Assembly: GCA_013824715.1 (NCBI GenBank)
Contig: PNOH01000005.1
Coordinates: 62,001-126,000, forward strand
Source of the DNA: Odoribacter sp.
GTDB taxonomy: Bacteria; Bacteroidota; Bacteroidia; Bacteroidales; Prolixibacteraceae
Direction of reading: 5' to 3'
DNA: 64,000 nt
Shown here: positions 15,594-22,517 of the stretch, in pieces
Layout of the letters: every line of letters begins with the position of its first letter
Numbering within the stretch: the stretch's first letter is position 1
Made by a program: the position numbers and the translations under genes
The notes under the pieces: model-generated
What the model saw: only the letters and a program-made list of their open reading frames with translations
Told to the model about the DNA's origin: nothing
The model's database searches: none

Positions 15594-15842
15594 TTATTTT
15601 GATTGCTTCAGGAGATCTTCAACATGTTTATCAAACTCCCCGGCGGAAAATGTAATGGTTGGTTCTGAAGCTATATTATCCAATAAATGTTTTTTATTTG
15701 CCGGATTCATGGTCAGATAAGTTGTTTCGTCGGGTTCTGTTGTGATGGTGATTGTAATTTCCTTGCCGCTGAACAATTTTTTGATCGTTTCCATCAGGTT
15801 TGGATTTATTTCATTTGCCTTTAATTTATATATTGCTTCCAT
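15594..15842 (-). CDS. Antitoxin partner of the YoeB-like toxin
   Basis: 82 residues. The N-terminal half (LKANEINPNLMETIKKLFSG) and the following KEITITITTEPDETTYL resemble small Bacteroidota antitoxins paired with YoeB or RelE, which bind DNA through the N-terminal part and wrap the toxin with a charged C-terminus (HVEDLLKQSK). Identification rests mainly on size and on its place 10 bp before the toxin. It probably autoregulates the pair, as is usual for such modules. Confidence 0.7.
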   Translation of the reverse strand: MEAIYKLKANEINPNLMETIKKLFSGKEITITITTEPDETTYLTMNPANKKHLLDNIASEPTITFSAGEFDKHVEDLLKQSK

Positions 15843-15953
15843 GATTTTGAGTTAAATATTTTAGACACCAAATATAATTACATTAAAATGCGAATTACGC
15901 GAATTAAAACGAATTATCCGCCAGTGGGCGGACAGGCACTAATTTAAAAGAAT

Positions 15954-16144
15954 GGTCGATTTAATTATTTACAATTTGCAATTGAACGCTCGCTTTAAAT
16001 CCTGAGCGGTTAGAAAAGATTGACTATTTAATTATTTACAATTTACAATTGAACGCTCGCTTCAAATCCTGAGCGTTAAAAAAGATTGACTATTTAATTA
16101 TTTACAATTTACAATTGAACGCTCGCTTCAAATCCTGAGCGGTT
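15954..16144 (+). repeat. Three tandem copies of a roughly 62 bp unit
   Basis: Each copy carries TTTAATTATTTACAATTTRC, then AATTGAACGCTCGCTT and AAATCCTGAGCG, starting at about 15954, 16020 and 16083. The unit is a shortened version of the dispersed element seen at 14295, 16967 and 17872, lacking its CCGCCACAGCGGG hairpin. Confidence 0.8.
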
Positions 16145-16229
16145 TTCCTTATTTTTTGTTTGATATTCGATATTTTTTGTTTCTTATTTCTTGTTAAAAT
16201 ACGAATTAAGCGAATTAAAACGAATTACG

Positions 16230-16284
16230 CGGATTAGCTTCGACACTTCGACAGGCTCAGTGCAACGCTGCTACGCGCTCAGGG
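16230..16284 (+). repeat. TTCGACACTTCGACAGGCTC dispersed repeat, copy 2
   Basis: Continues AGTGCAACGCTGCTACGCGC and TCAGGGA. It shares the core with the copies at 13318 and 17178. Confidence 0.7.
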
Positions 16285-16391
16285 AACTACTTTTAATGAC
16301 CTTGGGTAAATTTAAGGATAACGATATTGTTTTGCCTTTTCACCCCCTGTTTTCACCGATCAAATAATTCGAATATCCTGCCTATTTATAT

Positions 16392-16703
16392 TTACTTAAT
16401 AACATTAATAGTTCCAGCAGGTATTACACGTTTGATATATACTATATTGGCGACAACACAATAAATAATAGCCATTTTTTTATAATTAATACGGCGAGTG
16501 TTGAACCCAAATTTTGCGAATGATTTGCTTGTTTGAATTTTTAAACTTTCGGCATTGGATTGTAACCATCTAAACTCGTCATATATTCCTCTTAAATACC
16601 TTATAGCTGTTATGGGTGATTTGTATTCAAATATAATGGTATTTGAAAGATCTCTCAAATCTTGCTGCGCATTTTCAGTAATTATGACTTCATACCTTTT
16701 CAT
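16392..16703 (-). CDS. RelE/ParE-family toxin
   Basis: 103 residues. MKRYEVIITENAQQDLRDLS and ITAIRYLRGIYDEFRWL fit the ParE/RelE fold, and the C-terminal strand has YKKMAIIYCVVANIVYIKRV, as in members that end with an R-V-I strand. The gene overlaps the upstream small gene by 4 bp, a standard antitoxin-toxin arrangement. Whether it targets gyrase (ParE) or ribosomal mRNA (RelE) cannot be read from the sequence. Flanked on both sides by dispersed repeats. Confidence 0.78.
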   Translation of the reverse strand: MKRYEVIITENAQQDLRDLSNTIIFEYKSPITAIRYLRGIYDEFRWLQSNAESLKIQTSKSFAKFGFNTRRINYKKMAIIYCVVANIVYIKRVIPAGTINVIK

Positions 16704-16909
16704 AATTTGCGAACATCTACTTTATAATGATCGCTAAGTATTTTACAACATTCTTCATAAGATTCGTGAATAGTATATGCTTTTTGCCCGGGTTTACTTT
16801 CGGGCAAAGGATACTCTACAATAGCAGTTTTAGGATGCTTTTCCATTTCGCGGAGCAATCGTCTACCAGTGGGAGTATTTATATTTATTCGCACATTAAT
16901 TGTTTCCAT
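16700..16909 (-). CDS. Antitoxin paired with the RelE/ParE-like toxin
   Basis: 69 residues. The N-terminal METINVRININTPTGRRLLR is a beta-strand-like DNA-binding start of the kind found in small Bacteroidota antitoxins. The C-terminal part (ESYEECCKILSDHYKVDVRK) is likely helical and may contact the toxin. It overlaps the toxin gene by 4 bp. I cannot name a family; the call depends on size, composition and the overlap. Confidence 0.65.
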   Translation of the reverse strand: METINVRININTPTGRRLLREMEKHPKTAIVEYPLPESKPGQKAYTIHESYEECCKILSDHYKVDVRKL

Positions 16910-16966
16910 CGTTCTAATAATTATTGTTTTTACAAATTTACAAATATAAATATGAATTCATTGATG

Positions 16967-17041
16967 GTCGATTTAATTATTTACGATTTACCCCGCCACA
17001 GCGGGCAGGGATTGAAGGGCTGCATCAAATCCTGAGCGATT
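16967..17041 (+). repeat. GTCGATTTAATTATTTACGA dispersed repeat, copy 2
   Basis: Almost the same as 14295-14369, including the CCGCCACAGCGGG hairpin and the CTGAGCGATT end. Confidence 0.75.
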
Positions 17042-17177
17042 CTTATTAATTATTTGATTGTCGGTTTAATTTGCTATTTGGTTATTTGAGGCAGTCAATT
17101 GTTGTCATTGGTTGTCATTTGTTGTCATTTATAGCCATTCGGTTGTTATTTCAAGTCCACTTAATGACTATTGAATG

Positions 17178-17225
17178 CCCTTCGACACTTCGACAGGCTC
17201 AGTGCAACGCTACTTCGCGCTCATG
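17178..17225 (+). repeat. TTCGACACTTCGACAGGCTC dispersed repeat, copy 3
   Basis: Continues AGTGCAACGCTACTTCGCGC then TCATGGA. A related truncated CTTCAACAGGCTCAGGTG follows at about 17232. Confidence 0.7.
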
Positions 17226-17287
17226 GATCATCCTTCAACAGGCTCAGGTGGCAATGAATTGGACGAATTACACGGATTGGATGCTGG

Positions 17288-17659
17288 CTATCTTTTAAAG
17301 AAGATTAGGTCGGCAATGTCGATCTTCTTAAAGTCCTGATCGGCAGTAATTAAAGGCATATTTAGCCATAGCGATGTTGCCATTATAATACAGTCGGGTA
17401 GTTTGACGGAATACTTTTGACGAATACTTATAGTAAATTCCTTTATGCCAGATGATATATCAATTACAGTACATTCAGAAATAAACTGTTTGATTTTCAG
17501 AATGTCATTTGGTTCAATATTTCGGTTGCCAAGTAATTCCAACTGGGTAATAAATGAAAGAAAAAGATTCTTCTCTTCCAGCAATGGAATTAGGGTTTCT
17601 TCTCCATTGAGCAGATAAAGCACAATGTTGGTGTCAAGTAGGATATTATTCCCATTCAT
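17288..17659 (-). CDS. PIN-domain ribonuclease toxin (VapC-like)
   Basis: 123 residues from the ATG at 17657-17659. A longer frame to 17713 exists, but its first 18 residues lie inside the antitoxin gene in another frame and are unlike PIN proteins. Acidic catalytic residues are visible in LLDTNIVLYLL, in a Glu within ITQLELLGN, in LPDCIIMATSLW, and in the final TADQDFKK. PIN toxins cut tRNA or rRNA in known VapC systems. The gene overlaps a 55-residue antitoxin gene by 14 bp. Confidence 0.82.
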   Translation of the reverse strand: MNGNNILLDTNIVLYLLNGEETLIPLLEEKNLFLSFITQLELLGNRNIEPNDILKIKQFISECTVIDISSGIKEFTISIRQKYSVKLPDCIIMATSLWLNMPLITADQDFKKIDIADLIFFKR

Positions 17660-17813
17660 CACGCCATTTTTTTTGCATTTCCAATGGATCTTCTTGTAAG
17701 GAAATAGATCCACAATATTTTTTTAAGTCGGGACTTTTAATTTTTGATTGTCTTTTTTTTAAGGCTTGGCGAATTTTTTCGCCAGATGTTCCTTTTTCTA
17801 TTGTTGTTATCAT
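17646..17813 (-). CDS. 55-residue antitoxin paired with the PIN toxin
   Basis: The ATG at 17811-17813 opens a frame ending with TAA at 17646-17648. The protein is basic and helical-looking: it begins MITTIEKGTSGEKIRQALKK and ends in the acidic/aromatic WRDEWE, the sort of tail that inserts in a PIN toxin groove. The 14 bp overlap with the toxin start and the shared strand support a two-gene operon. The family name is not known to me. Confidence 0.72.
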   Translation of the reverse strand: MITTIEKGTSGEKIRQALKKRQSKIKSPDLKKYCGSISLQEDPLEMQKKWRDEWE

Positions 17814-17871
17814 CTTTTTAATTTTTGATTCACAAATGTACTAAAATAAGAATTACACGAATTAAAGGATG

Positions 17872-17946
17872 GTCGCTTTAATTATTTACAATTTACCCCG
17901 CCACAGCGGGCAGGCATTGAAGGCCCGCTTCTAATCCTGTGTGTTT
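17872..17946 (+). repeat. GTCG-TTTAATTATTTACAA dispersed repeat, copy 3
   Basis: Starts GTCGCTTTAATTATTTACAA and includes the CCGCCACAGCGGG hairpin and GGCATTGAAGGCCCGC. It diverges from the other copies near the end. Confidence 0.7.
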
Positions 17947-18107
17947 TTCCTTATTCCTTATTAATTATTAGATTGTTCATTTACTTGGATAATCCGGACT
18001 AAACTGACGGATCATACCCAGACAATGGTTGTTGAGGATGACGATTATAATGGGTAGATTATTTGTAAAAATTATTTGATTTGTAATTTAACGATCTGCC
18101 TTTACTA

Positions 18108-18215
18108 TTAAAACAGGTCAGTGGCTTTATCAATAAGGAAGTTTTTAATTTCATCATCGGGGATTGGTTGGATCAGGTATTCGACAGGTTCTGAGTAATC
18201 GATGTCATCAAAGGG
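18108..18215 (-). pseudogene. Short C-terminal coding remnant, unknown family
   Basis: Thirty-five codons on the minus strand between a stop at 18216-18218 and a TAA at 18108-18110 read as protein-like text (DIDYSEPVEYLIQPIPDDEI and then a helical end). There is no start codon. It looks like the tail of a lost gene, but chance cannot be excluded for so short a frame. Confidence 0.3.
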
Positions 18216-18330
18216 TTAAATGGGAATTTAAAATACAGATTAAACGAATTTCCCTTCGACAGGCACAGAATCCAACGAAATCCAACGAAATACGAATAAA
18301 TTTAAATGGTTAGGAGTTGCCTACTACTGC

Positions 18331-18609
18331 TTATAGTGGAGTCTCCTGGAATTTTACAAATCCAAATATTTCAATTGTATTGTTGTTGATCCGAAATACA
18401 ACGGTATAGCCTTTGAATATTAGATCCCGGATATCTACATCGTCGTACCAAATTGATTTGCGATGTTTTCGCGGATTTGAAGGTATTGCTTTAATCAGGT
18501 TAAAGAGTTCATTCTTAAAATTGCGGGAGTTGGCCGGATTGTTTCTGGCAATAAATTCAAGTTGATTTTCCAGTCTATAGATAAACGTATCTTTAAAGAT
18601 GATTCTCAT
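18331..18609 (-). CDS. RelE/ParE-family toxin
   Basis: 92 residues. The pattern IFKDTFIYRLENQLEFIARN, SRNFKNELFNLIKAIPSNPR and VDIRDLIFKGYTVVFRINNN matches the type II RelE/ParE toxin fold, with a C-terminal IEIFGFVKFQ strand. It overlaps the upstream gene by 17 bp, so the two are translationally coupled. Specific target unknown. Intact as far as can be seen. Confidence 0.8.
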   Translation of the reverse strand: MRIIFKDTFIYRLENQLEFIARNNPANSRNFKNELFNLIKAIPSNPRKHRKSIWYDDVDIRDLIFKGYTVVFRINNNTIEIFGFVKFQETPL

Positions 18610-18880
18610 GCTTTTTGATCAGATTTTCCAGTCGTTGTTCGGCTTCATTTACAGTAAAAAACTTTGCTTTGCCGCTTGTAATTTCATCTAATTCGGCATC
18701 AAGGTATTTTTTTGTTTCATTGAAATTTGATTCATCCATGATAATCTCAACTTCGTCTTTGGTGAATTTACCCAAGAGCCAGATTAACTTATCGTAAACC
18801 TGGTCGTTTATTTTTAATTTGAGCGTATGCATTGTTTCATATTTTTTCGTTTGTTCGCAATTCAAGTTTACTGTTTTCAT
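18593..18880 (-). CDS. Antitoxin paired with the RelE/ParE-like toxin
   Basis: 95 residues. An inner ATG at 18829-18831 (MHTLKLKINDQVYDKLIWLL) could be the real start and would give about 78 residues; this inner start looks more like known small antitoxins. The central helix has TKDEVEIIMDESNFNETKKY and the C-terminal NEAEQRLENLIKKH is charged. The 17 bp overlap with the toxin supports the pairing. It probably binds its own promoter and neutralises the toxin. Confidence 0.68.
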   Translation of the reverse strand: MKTVNLNCEQTKKYETMHTLKLKINDQVYDKLIWLLGKFTKDEVEIIMDESNFNETKKYLDAELDEITSGKAKFFTVNEAEQRLENLIKKHENHL

Positions 18881-18966
18881 CCGTGAATAATTTGTTTTTT
18901 AATGGCCAGATGGAACTCGCCTAACAGTCATGCTCTTGTGTGAGTTATTCCTCATGGCTCGTTTCA

Positions 18967-19245
18967 TTATGCATATCTTTCGAAAACAAGGGTGAAATAG
19001 TTAACTGTAAGTTCGTGATAATTACCTTTTCGCCGGTCACTAAGATTTATTGAACTGAAGAAAATTTCAGCTACTTTTTTTATGCCTAATAATTGAAATA
19101 AATGGAGTACTGATTCTTTATCCCCATAATTTAAAATGGTTTCAACCAGAAACTCGTTGCTGATTTCCTCTTTTTTATCTTCCGGAGTGTACCAGAAAAG
19201 ATTGCTGTGCTGGCGAATAAATTCTTTTATTTCAGGACTGTTCAT
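18967..19245 (-). CDS. AbiEii-associated small protein, antitoxin-like
   Basis: 92 residues. Text such as HSNLFWYTPEDKKEEISNEF and ETILNYGDKESVLHLFQLLG is typical of a small Bacteroidota protein that commonly stands directly upstream of AbiEii-type nucleotidyltransferase genes, as I recall from similar loci. Here the only AbiEii sequence is a truncated piece on the other side (19508-19760), so the usual order has been disturbed. A role as antitoxin or regulator of that nucleotidyltransferase is an inference. The gene itself looks complete. Confidence 0.6.
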   Translation of the reverse strand: MNSPEIKEFIRQHSNLFWYTPEDKKEEISNEFLVETILNYGDKESVLHLFQLLGIKKVAEIFFSSINLSDRRKGNYHELTVNYFTLVFERYA

Positions 19246-19507
19246 TGACTTAATTTTACCAGATGAAGATACTAAAAAAACGAATTACATTAAAAACATC
19301 AATTTCACGGATTTGTAAACACAGATTTCGCTGATTAGAAAGGATTAGACGAATTCACTTCGACATTTCGGCATGTTTACTCTGAAGACCAGGAGACCGA
19401 TGAATTACGCGAAAGATGTCGAATACTTTAGGATTATTTCCGCATGCGGTTCATTTTACACAAATCTTTTCGGTATTTTTCGGAGAAATCCATTACACAA
19501 AATGGTA

Positions 19508-20043
19508 TCAAAACTGCTCCTGAAGAGAAAAATGTAACTTTAACCTGTTCGATAAAAAATCGAGCTGGTAATCTTTTTCCTCCCTGATGAGCTTGTAATT
19601 TGGGAATTCTTTTGATATTTCCCTTTTAATGGTAGTAGTTGGTATTTTCTCGCCATCGTATATAAAATCCAAATCTTCGCTCTGCCGGTGACCTATTTGT
19701 AGCGATAAGGCTGTTCCACCAACCAGTGTGAATTTCTGAATGAAGGGCAAGAGGGCAAACTTGTCGAATAGTTCTTTTGGTAAAAAACCCTTTACGTCAT
19801 AAATTATAGTTAGTGGATTTGTTACGTTTTTAATAATTAATGATTTGAATTGTTTATGTGAAACTGCTAATATTATTACAGAATATTTATTCTCAGAATT
19901 CAAATTATTATATATGTGGATACCATATTCAGTTTTCACTTCTTGCGGATCAGCCCATGGGTCATAAACATCCACTTCAATGTCGTTTTCACGCAGTTCG
20001 CGGTAAATGTCTATGGCTTTAGTGTTACGGATATCGGGGCAGT
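19508..20043 (-). pseudogene. Chimeric remnant: nucleotide-sugar dehydrogenase tail joined to an AbiEii nucleotidyltransferase piece
   Basis: From 20043 the frame reads [20 protein letters not shown] and on through [13 protein letters not shown] to DVKGFLPKELFDK. This matches the C-terminus of the intact dehydrogenase at 20706-21974 (36 of 41 residues identical over the first stretch). At about 19760 it passes in frame into ALLPFIQKFTLVGGTALSLQ and QSEDLDFIYDGEKI, the nucleotidyltransferase core of AbiEii proteins, and stops at 19508 well short of a full AbiEii. The only possible start is a GTG at 19973-19975. It is best read as a recombination scar. Confidence 0.75.
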
Positions 20044-20046
20044 TTA

Positions 20047-20427
20047 TTAATAAAAAGAAATTCCTTCAATGAAGTCAAAATCTTTTTTGTTATAAGTCAG
20101 TAAAGGATAACCAGTAATTATTGAGGTGGCAGCAATCAGGCAATCGGGTACAGAAATAATTTGTTGGCCAGTTACGTAGGTTTGCATGATTTGAATTGCT
20201 TTTTCTGAGATTGCCAGGCTTAAAGGGATACCATAATATGATTCAAAGATTTTATTAATGGCTTCCTTTTTCGAAATTGTATTTGCACCTATTAATAGCT
20301 CAAGTTGTGTGATGACAGAATAGGCGGTATAACCCGATATCACTTTCAAGTCGTTAATTGCTTGGACATCTTTTCTGAATGCTTTTATCAATACACAACT
20401 ATCAATAATTATGAGATCTTTGGCCAT
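20047..20427 (-). CDS. PIN-domain toxin (VapC-like)
   Basis: 126 residues. The acidic PIN residues are visible: IIDSCVLIKAF at the N-terminus, ITQLELLIGA, SVPDCLIAATSI and YNKKDFDFIEG near the end. VapC-type proteins are Mg-dependent RNases. It overlaps the antitoxin by 19 bp. The module lies exactly between the intact dehydrogenase gene (starting at its stop, 20706) and a duplicated tail of the same gene (from 20043), as if the duplication and the insertion of the module were one event. Confidence 0.82.
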   Translation of the reverse strand: MAKDLIIIDSCVLIKAFRKDVQAINDLKVISGYTAYSVITQLELLIGANTISKKEAINKIFESYYGIPLSLAISEKAIQIMQTYVTGQQIISVPDCLIAATSIITGYPLLTYNKKDFDFIEGISFY

Positions 20428-20654
20428 GCTTGCTTTCTTAATTCATCCAAAGTTGGGAAATCAGCTAGTTGATCAAAAAATACAAATGGGTCGTTAGTAT
20501 TGCTTGTAGGTGCAATTATATCAATTTTTTGCTTTGTTTTATTTACCTCACTTATTGATATGGATGCATGATCATTCTTTTCTAACTCTTTAGCTAAAAG
20601 AATCAAGGCATTGAATGCAGGTTTATTTTTTTTTATTCTGATTATTGTTTCCAT
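20409..20654 (-). CDS. Antitoxin paired with the PIN toxin
   Basis: 81 residues. It begins METIIRIKKNKPAFNALILL, a form common in antitoxins that accompany PIN toxins in Bacteroidota, and ends with FPTLDELRKQAWPKIS, a plausible toxin-binding segment. The 19 bp overlap with the toxin shows coupling. Identification is by pairing and composition; no DNA-binding fold can be named from the sequence alone. Confidence 0.7.
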   Translation of the reverse strand: METIIRIKKNKPAFNALILLAKELEKNDHASISISEVNKTKQKIDIIAPTSNTNDPFVFFDQLADFPTLDELRKQAWPKIS

Positions 20655-20705
20655 GCTGTATAATTTTATTCAAAAATACAATAAAACTTGATTTGTGTCA
20701 CAACA

Positions 20706-21974
20706 TTATAGTTTTCCATCTGTCAATTCTTTTTTCAGAATTCCTTTTACATCATAAATAATACAACCGTTGTCTTTGTGATCCTGTAAATTTATTGTCA
20801 TAAACTCGTGATGTGCTACGGCTAAAATAATTGCCCCATAATTGTTCCCAGTTGGATATTCAGTAATAGTTTTTATGCCGTATTCGTGTTTTACCTCGGC
20901 AGGATCGGCCCAGGGGTCGTAAACATCTACTTCAACATCGTATTCACGAAGTTCATGGTAAATATCAATGGCTTTGGTATTGCGGATATCCGGGCAGTTC
21001 TCTTTAAATGTAATGCCTAACATTAAAACTTTTGCTCCTTTAACTGGTGTCCCTTTCTTAATCATCAGTTTTACTACCTCATTGGCCACGTATTTTCCCA
21101 TGCTGTCGTTAAGGCGGCGCCCGGCAAGGATAATCTCGGGATGGTAACCATATTCCTGTGCTTTTTGTGCCAGGTAAAAAGGATCAACACCAATACAATG
21201 GCCACCAACCAAGCCAGGTTTAAAGGGCAGAAAATTCCATTTGGTACCGGCGGCTTCCAACACAGCATGAGTATCAATATTCATCAGGTTAAAGATTTTG
21301 GCCAATTCGTTTACAAAAGCGATGTTAATGTCGCGCTGTGAGTTTTCAATTACTTTGGCTGCTTCGGCCACTTTAATGGTGGGGGCAAGATGTGTTCCGG
21401 CTGTAATAACAGAATTGTAAACGGCATCTACCTTTACTCCAATTTCGGGAGTGGAACCGGAGGTAACCTTTTTTATTTTCTCAACTGTATGTTCCTTATC
21501 GCCCGGATTAATACGTTCGGGCGAATAACCTGCAAAGAAGTCAACATTAAATATTAGCTCGGAGACGCGCTCCACTACCGGGATGCAATCTTCTTCTGTT
21601 GCACCGGGATAAACGGTAGATTCGTAAACAACGATGTCACCTTTTTTAATCACCTTGCCAATGGTTTCACTGGCTTTTATGAGAGGAGTGAGGTCCGGCC
21701 GATTATTGCGGTCAACCGGAGTAGGTACGGTTACTATGTAGAAGTTGCAGTCTTTGATTTTTTCCAGATCGGTTGTGCAAATAAAACCTTTCTGGATTGC
21801 TTCTTTTAACATCTCATTGCTCACTTCAAGCGTATCGTCATTTCCTGCCATTAGGGCATCTACTCTTTTTTGATTGATATCAAACCCTACGGTTTGGTAT
21901 TTGGTGGAGAAAAGTCGGGCGAGGGGAAGGCCAACGTAACCAAGGCCGATAACGGCGATTTTAATATTTTTCAT
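20706..21974 (-). CDS. tviB: Nucleotide-sugar dehydrogenase, TviB/WbpO/WbpA-like
   Basis: 422 residues. NAD-binding [20 protein letters not shown], the [14 protein letters not shown] glutamate region, the active-site cysteine in [19 protein letters not shown] and the C-terminal [13 protein letters not shown] mark a UDP-hexosamine or UDP-hexose dehydrogenase. The length and residues fit the UDP-N-acetyl-hexosamine group (TviB/VipA, WbpO) better than UDP-glucose dehydrogenase. Together with the epimerase upstream it would make UDP-N-acetylgalactosaminuronic acid for surface polysaccharide. A GxxExxY element separates the two genes. The tail is duplicated at 19760-20043. The symbol is by similarity; wbpO is an alternative. 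Confidence 0.82.
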   Translation of the reverse strand: MKNIKIAVIGLGYVGLPLARLFSTKYQTVGFDINQKRVDALMAGNDDTLEVSNEMLKEAIQKGFICTTDLEKIKDCNFYIVTVPTPVDRNNRPDLTPLIKASETIGKVIKKGDIVVYESTVYPGATEEDCIPVVERVSELIFNVDFFAGYSPERINPGDKEHTVEKIKKVTSGSTPEIGVKVDAVYNSVITAGTHLAPTIKVAEAAKVIENSQRDINIAFVNELAKIFNLMNIDTHAVLEAAGTKWNFLPFKPGLVGGHCIGVDPFYLAQKAQEYGYHPEIILAGRRLNDSMGKYVANEVVKLMIKKGTPVKGAKVLMLGITFKENCPDIRNTKAIDIYHELREYDVEVDVYDPWADPAEVKHEYGIKTITEYPTGNNYGAIILAVAHHEFMTINLQDHKDNGCIIYDVKGILKKELTDGKL

Positions 21975-21987
21975 AGAATTAAATTTT

Positions 21988-22019
21988 GTCCACAGATTAC
22001 ACGGATTAACACAGATTAT
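21988..22019 (+). repeat. Left inverted repeat flanking the GxxExxY gene
   Basis: Starts GTCCACAGATTACACGGATT then AACACAGATTAT. The reverse complement of 22484-22515 matches it over 32 positions with three differences. A second, shorter pair (22031-22042 and about 22067-22081) lies inside. Confidence 0.75.
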
Positions 22020-22090
22020 TATTTAAAGAAGTCCACAGATTAAATATTTTTCTATCTGTGAAAATTTGTGTAATCTTTGGATAAAGGTTT

Positions 22091-22465
22091 TCATTTTACC
22101 ATTCGTTTGTGTTGTAAACTTTTTGATCCAAAATTGATTAGCAATCCGACTTTCGTTTTTGTTGCAGTAAGATAGTTTAAGAGCTGTGATTCATGATCAC
22201 TATTCAGTGCATTTAGTGCCTTGAGTTCAACAATGATTTTATCAAAACAAAAGAAATCTGCTGAATACTCTTTCTTTAGTTTTTCATTTTTATAATAGAT
22301 ATTGATAATCTTTTCCCTTACGTAAGGAATGTTTTGGCTGATTAATTCAATTTCAAATGCTTCCTGGTAAACAGGCTCAAGAAAACCTGGCCCAAGTTCA
22401 TTATGCACTTCCATTGCTGCGCCAATAATCAGGTATGTTTCATCTTTATAAAGAAAATCATTCAT
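22091..22465 (-). CDS. GxxExxY family protein
   Basis: 124 residues. The defining motif is GFLEPVY (G27, E30, Y33) after [11 protein letters not shown], followed by [20 protein letters not shown] and [10 protein letters not shown]. The second part has the look of a PD-(D/E)xK nuclease-like core (E-x-K in IVELKAL). The family is widespread in Bacteroidota and its function is not established. The gene is framed by inverted repeats of about 32 bp and stands between two genes of one sugar pathway, so it seems to have been inserted there as a unit. Nothing suggests a role in sugar synthesis. Confidence 0.85.
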   Translation of the reverse strand: MNDFLYKDETYLIIGAAMEVHNELGPGFLEPVYQEAFEIELISQNIPYVREKIINIYYKNEKLKKEYSADFFCFDKIIVELKALNALNSDHESQLLNYLTATKTKVGLLINFGSKSLQHKRMVK

Positions 22466-22483
22466 TTTTCCATTTTTAAAATT

Positions 22484-22515
22484 ACAATCTGTGTTAATTT
22501 GTGTAATCTGTGGAC
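22484..22515 (+). repeat. Right inverted repeat flanking the GxxExxY gene
   Basis: Reads ACAATCTGTGTTAATTTGTG then TAATCTGTGGAC, the inverse of the left copy at 21988-22019 with three differences. It ends 2 bp before the stop of the epimerase gene. Confidence 0.75.
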
Positions 22516-22517
22516 TA

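Larger units (their letters stand above)
15843..16391. other. 549 bp gene-free stretch dominated by repeats
   Basis: Contains ACGAATTACGCGAATTAAAA-type repeats (about 15885-15920 and 16196-16235), a CCGCCAGTGGGCGG hairpin at about 15918-15931, the three-copy tandem array at 15954-16144 and a TTCGACACTTCGACAGGCTC copy (about 16230-16284). No gene is supported. Confidence 0.65.
16910..17287. other. 378 bp spacer with two repeat copies
   Basis: Holds a GTCGATTTAATTATTTACGA element with the CCGCCACAGCGGG hairpin (16967-17041), a short run of TTGTCATTTGTTGTCATT-like simple repeats (about 17100-17142) and a TTCGACACTTCGACAGGCTC copy (17178-17225). No gene is supported. Confidence 0.6.
17814..18330. 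other. 517 bp spacer: repeats and a short coding remnant
   Basis: Carries an AATTACACGAATTAAAGG-type repeat (about 17850-17868), the third CCGCCACAGCGGG-containing element (17872-17946), a 35-codon coding remnant (18108-18215) and a truncated CCTTCGACAGGCAC repeat followed by a duplicated AATCCAACGAA (about 18248-18290). Confidence 0.55.
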
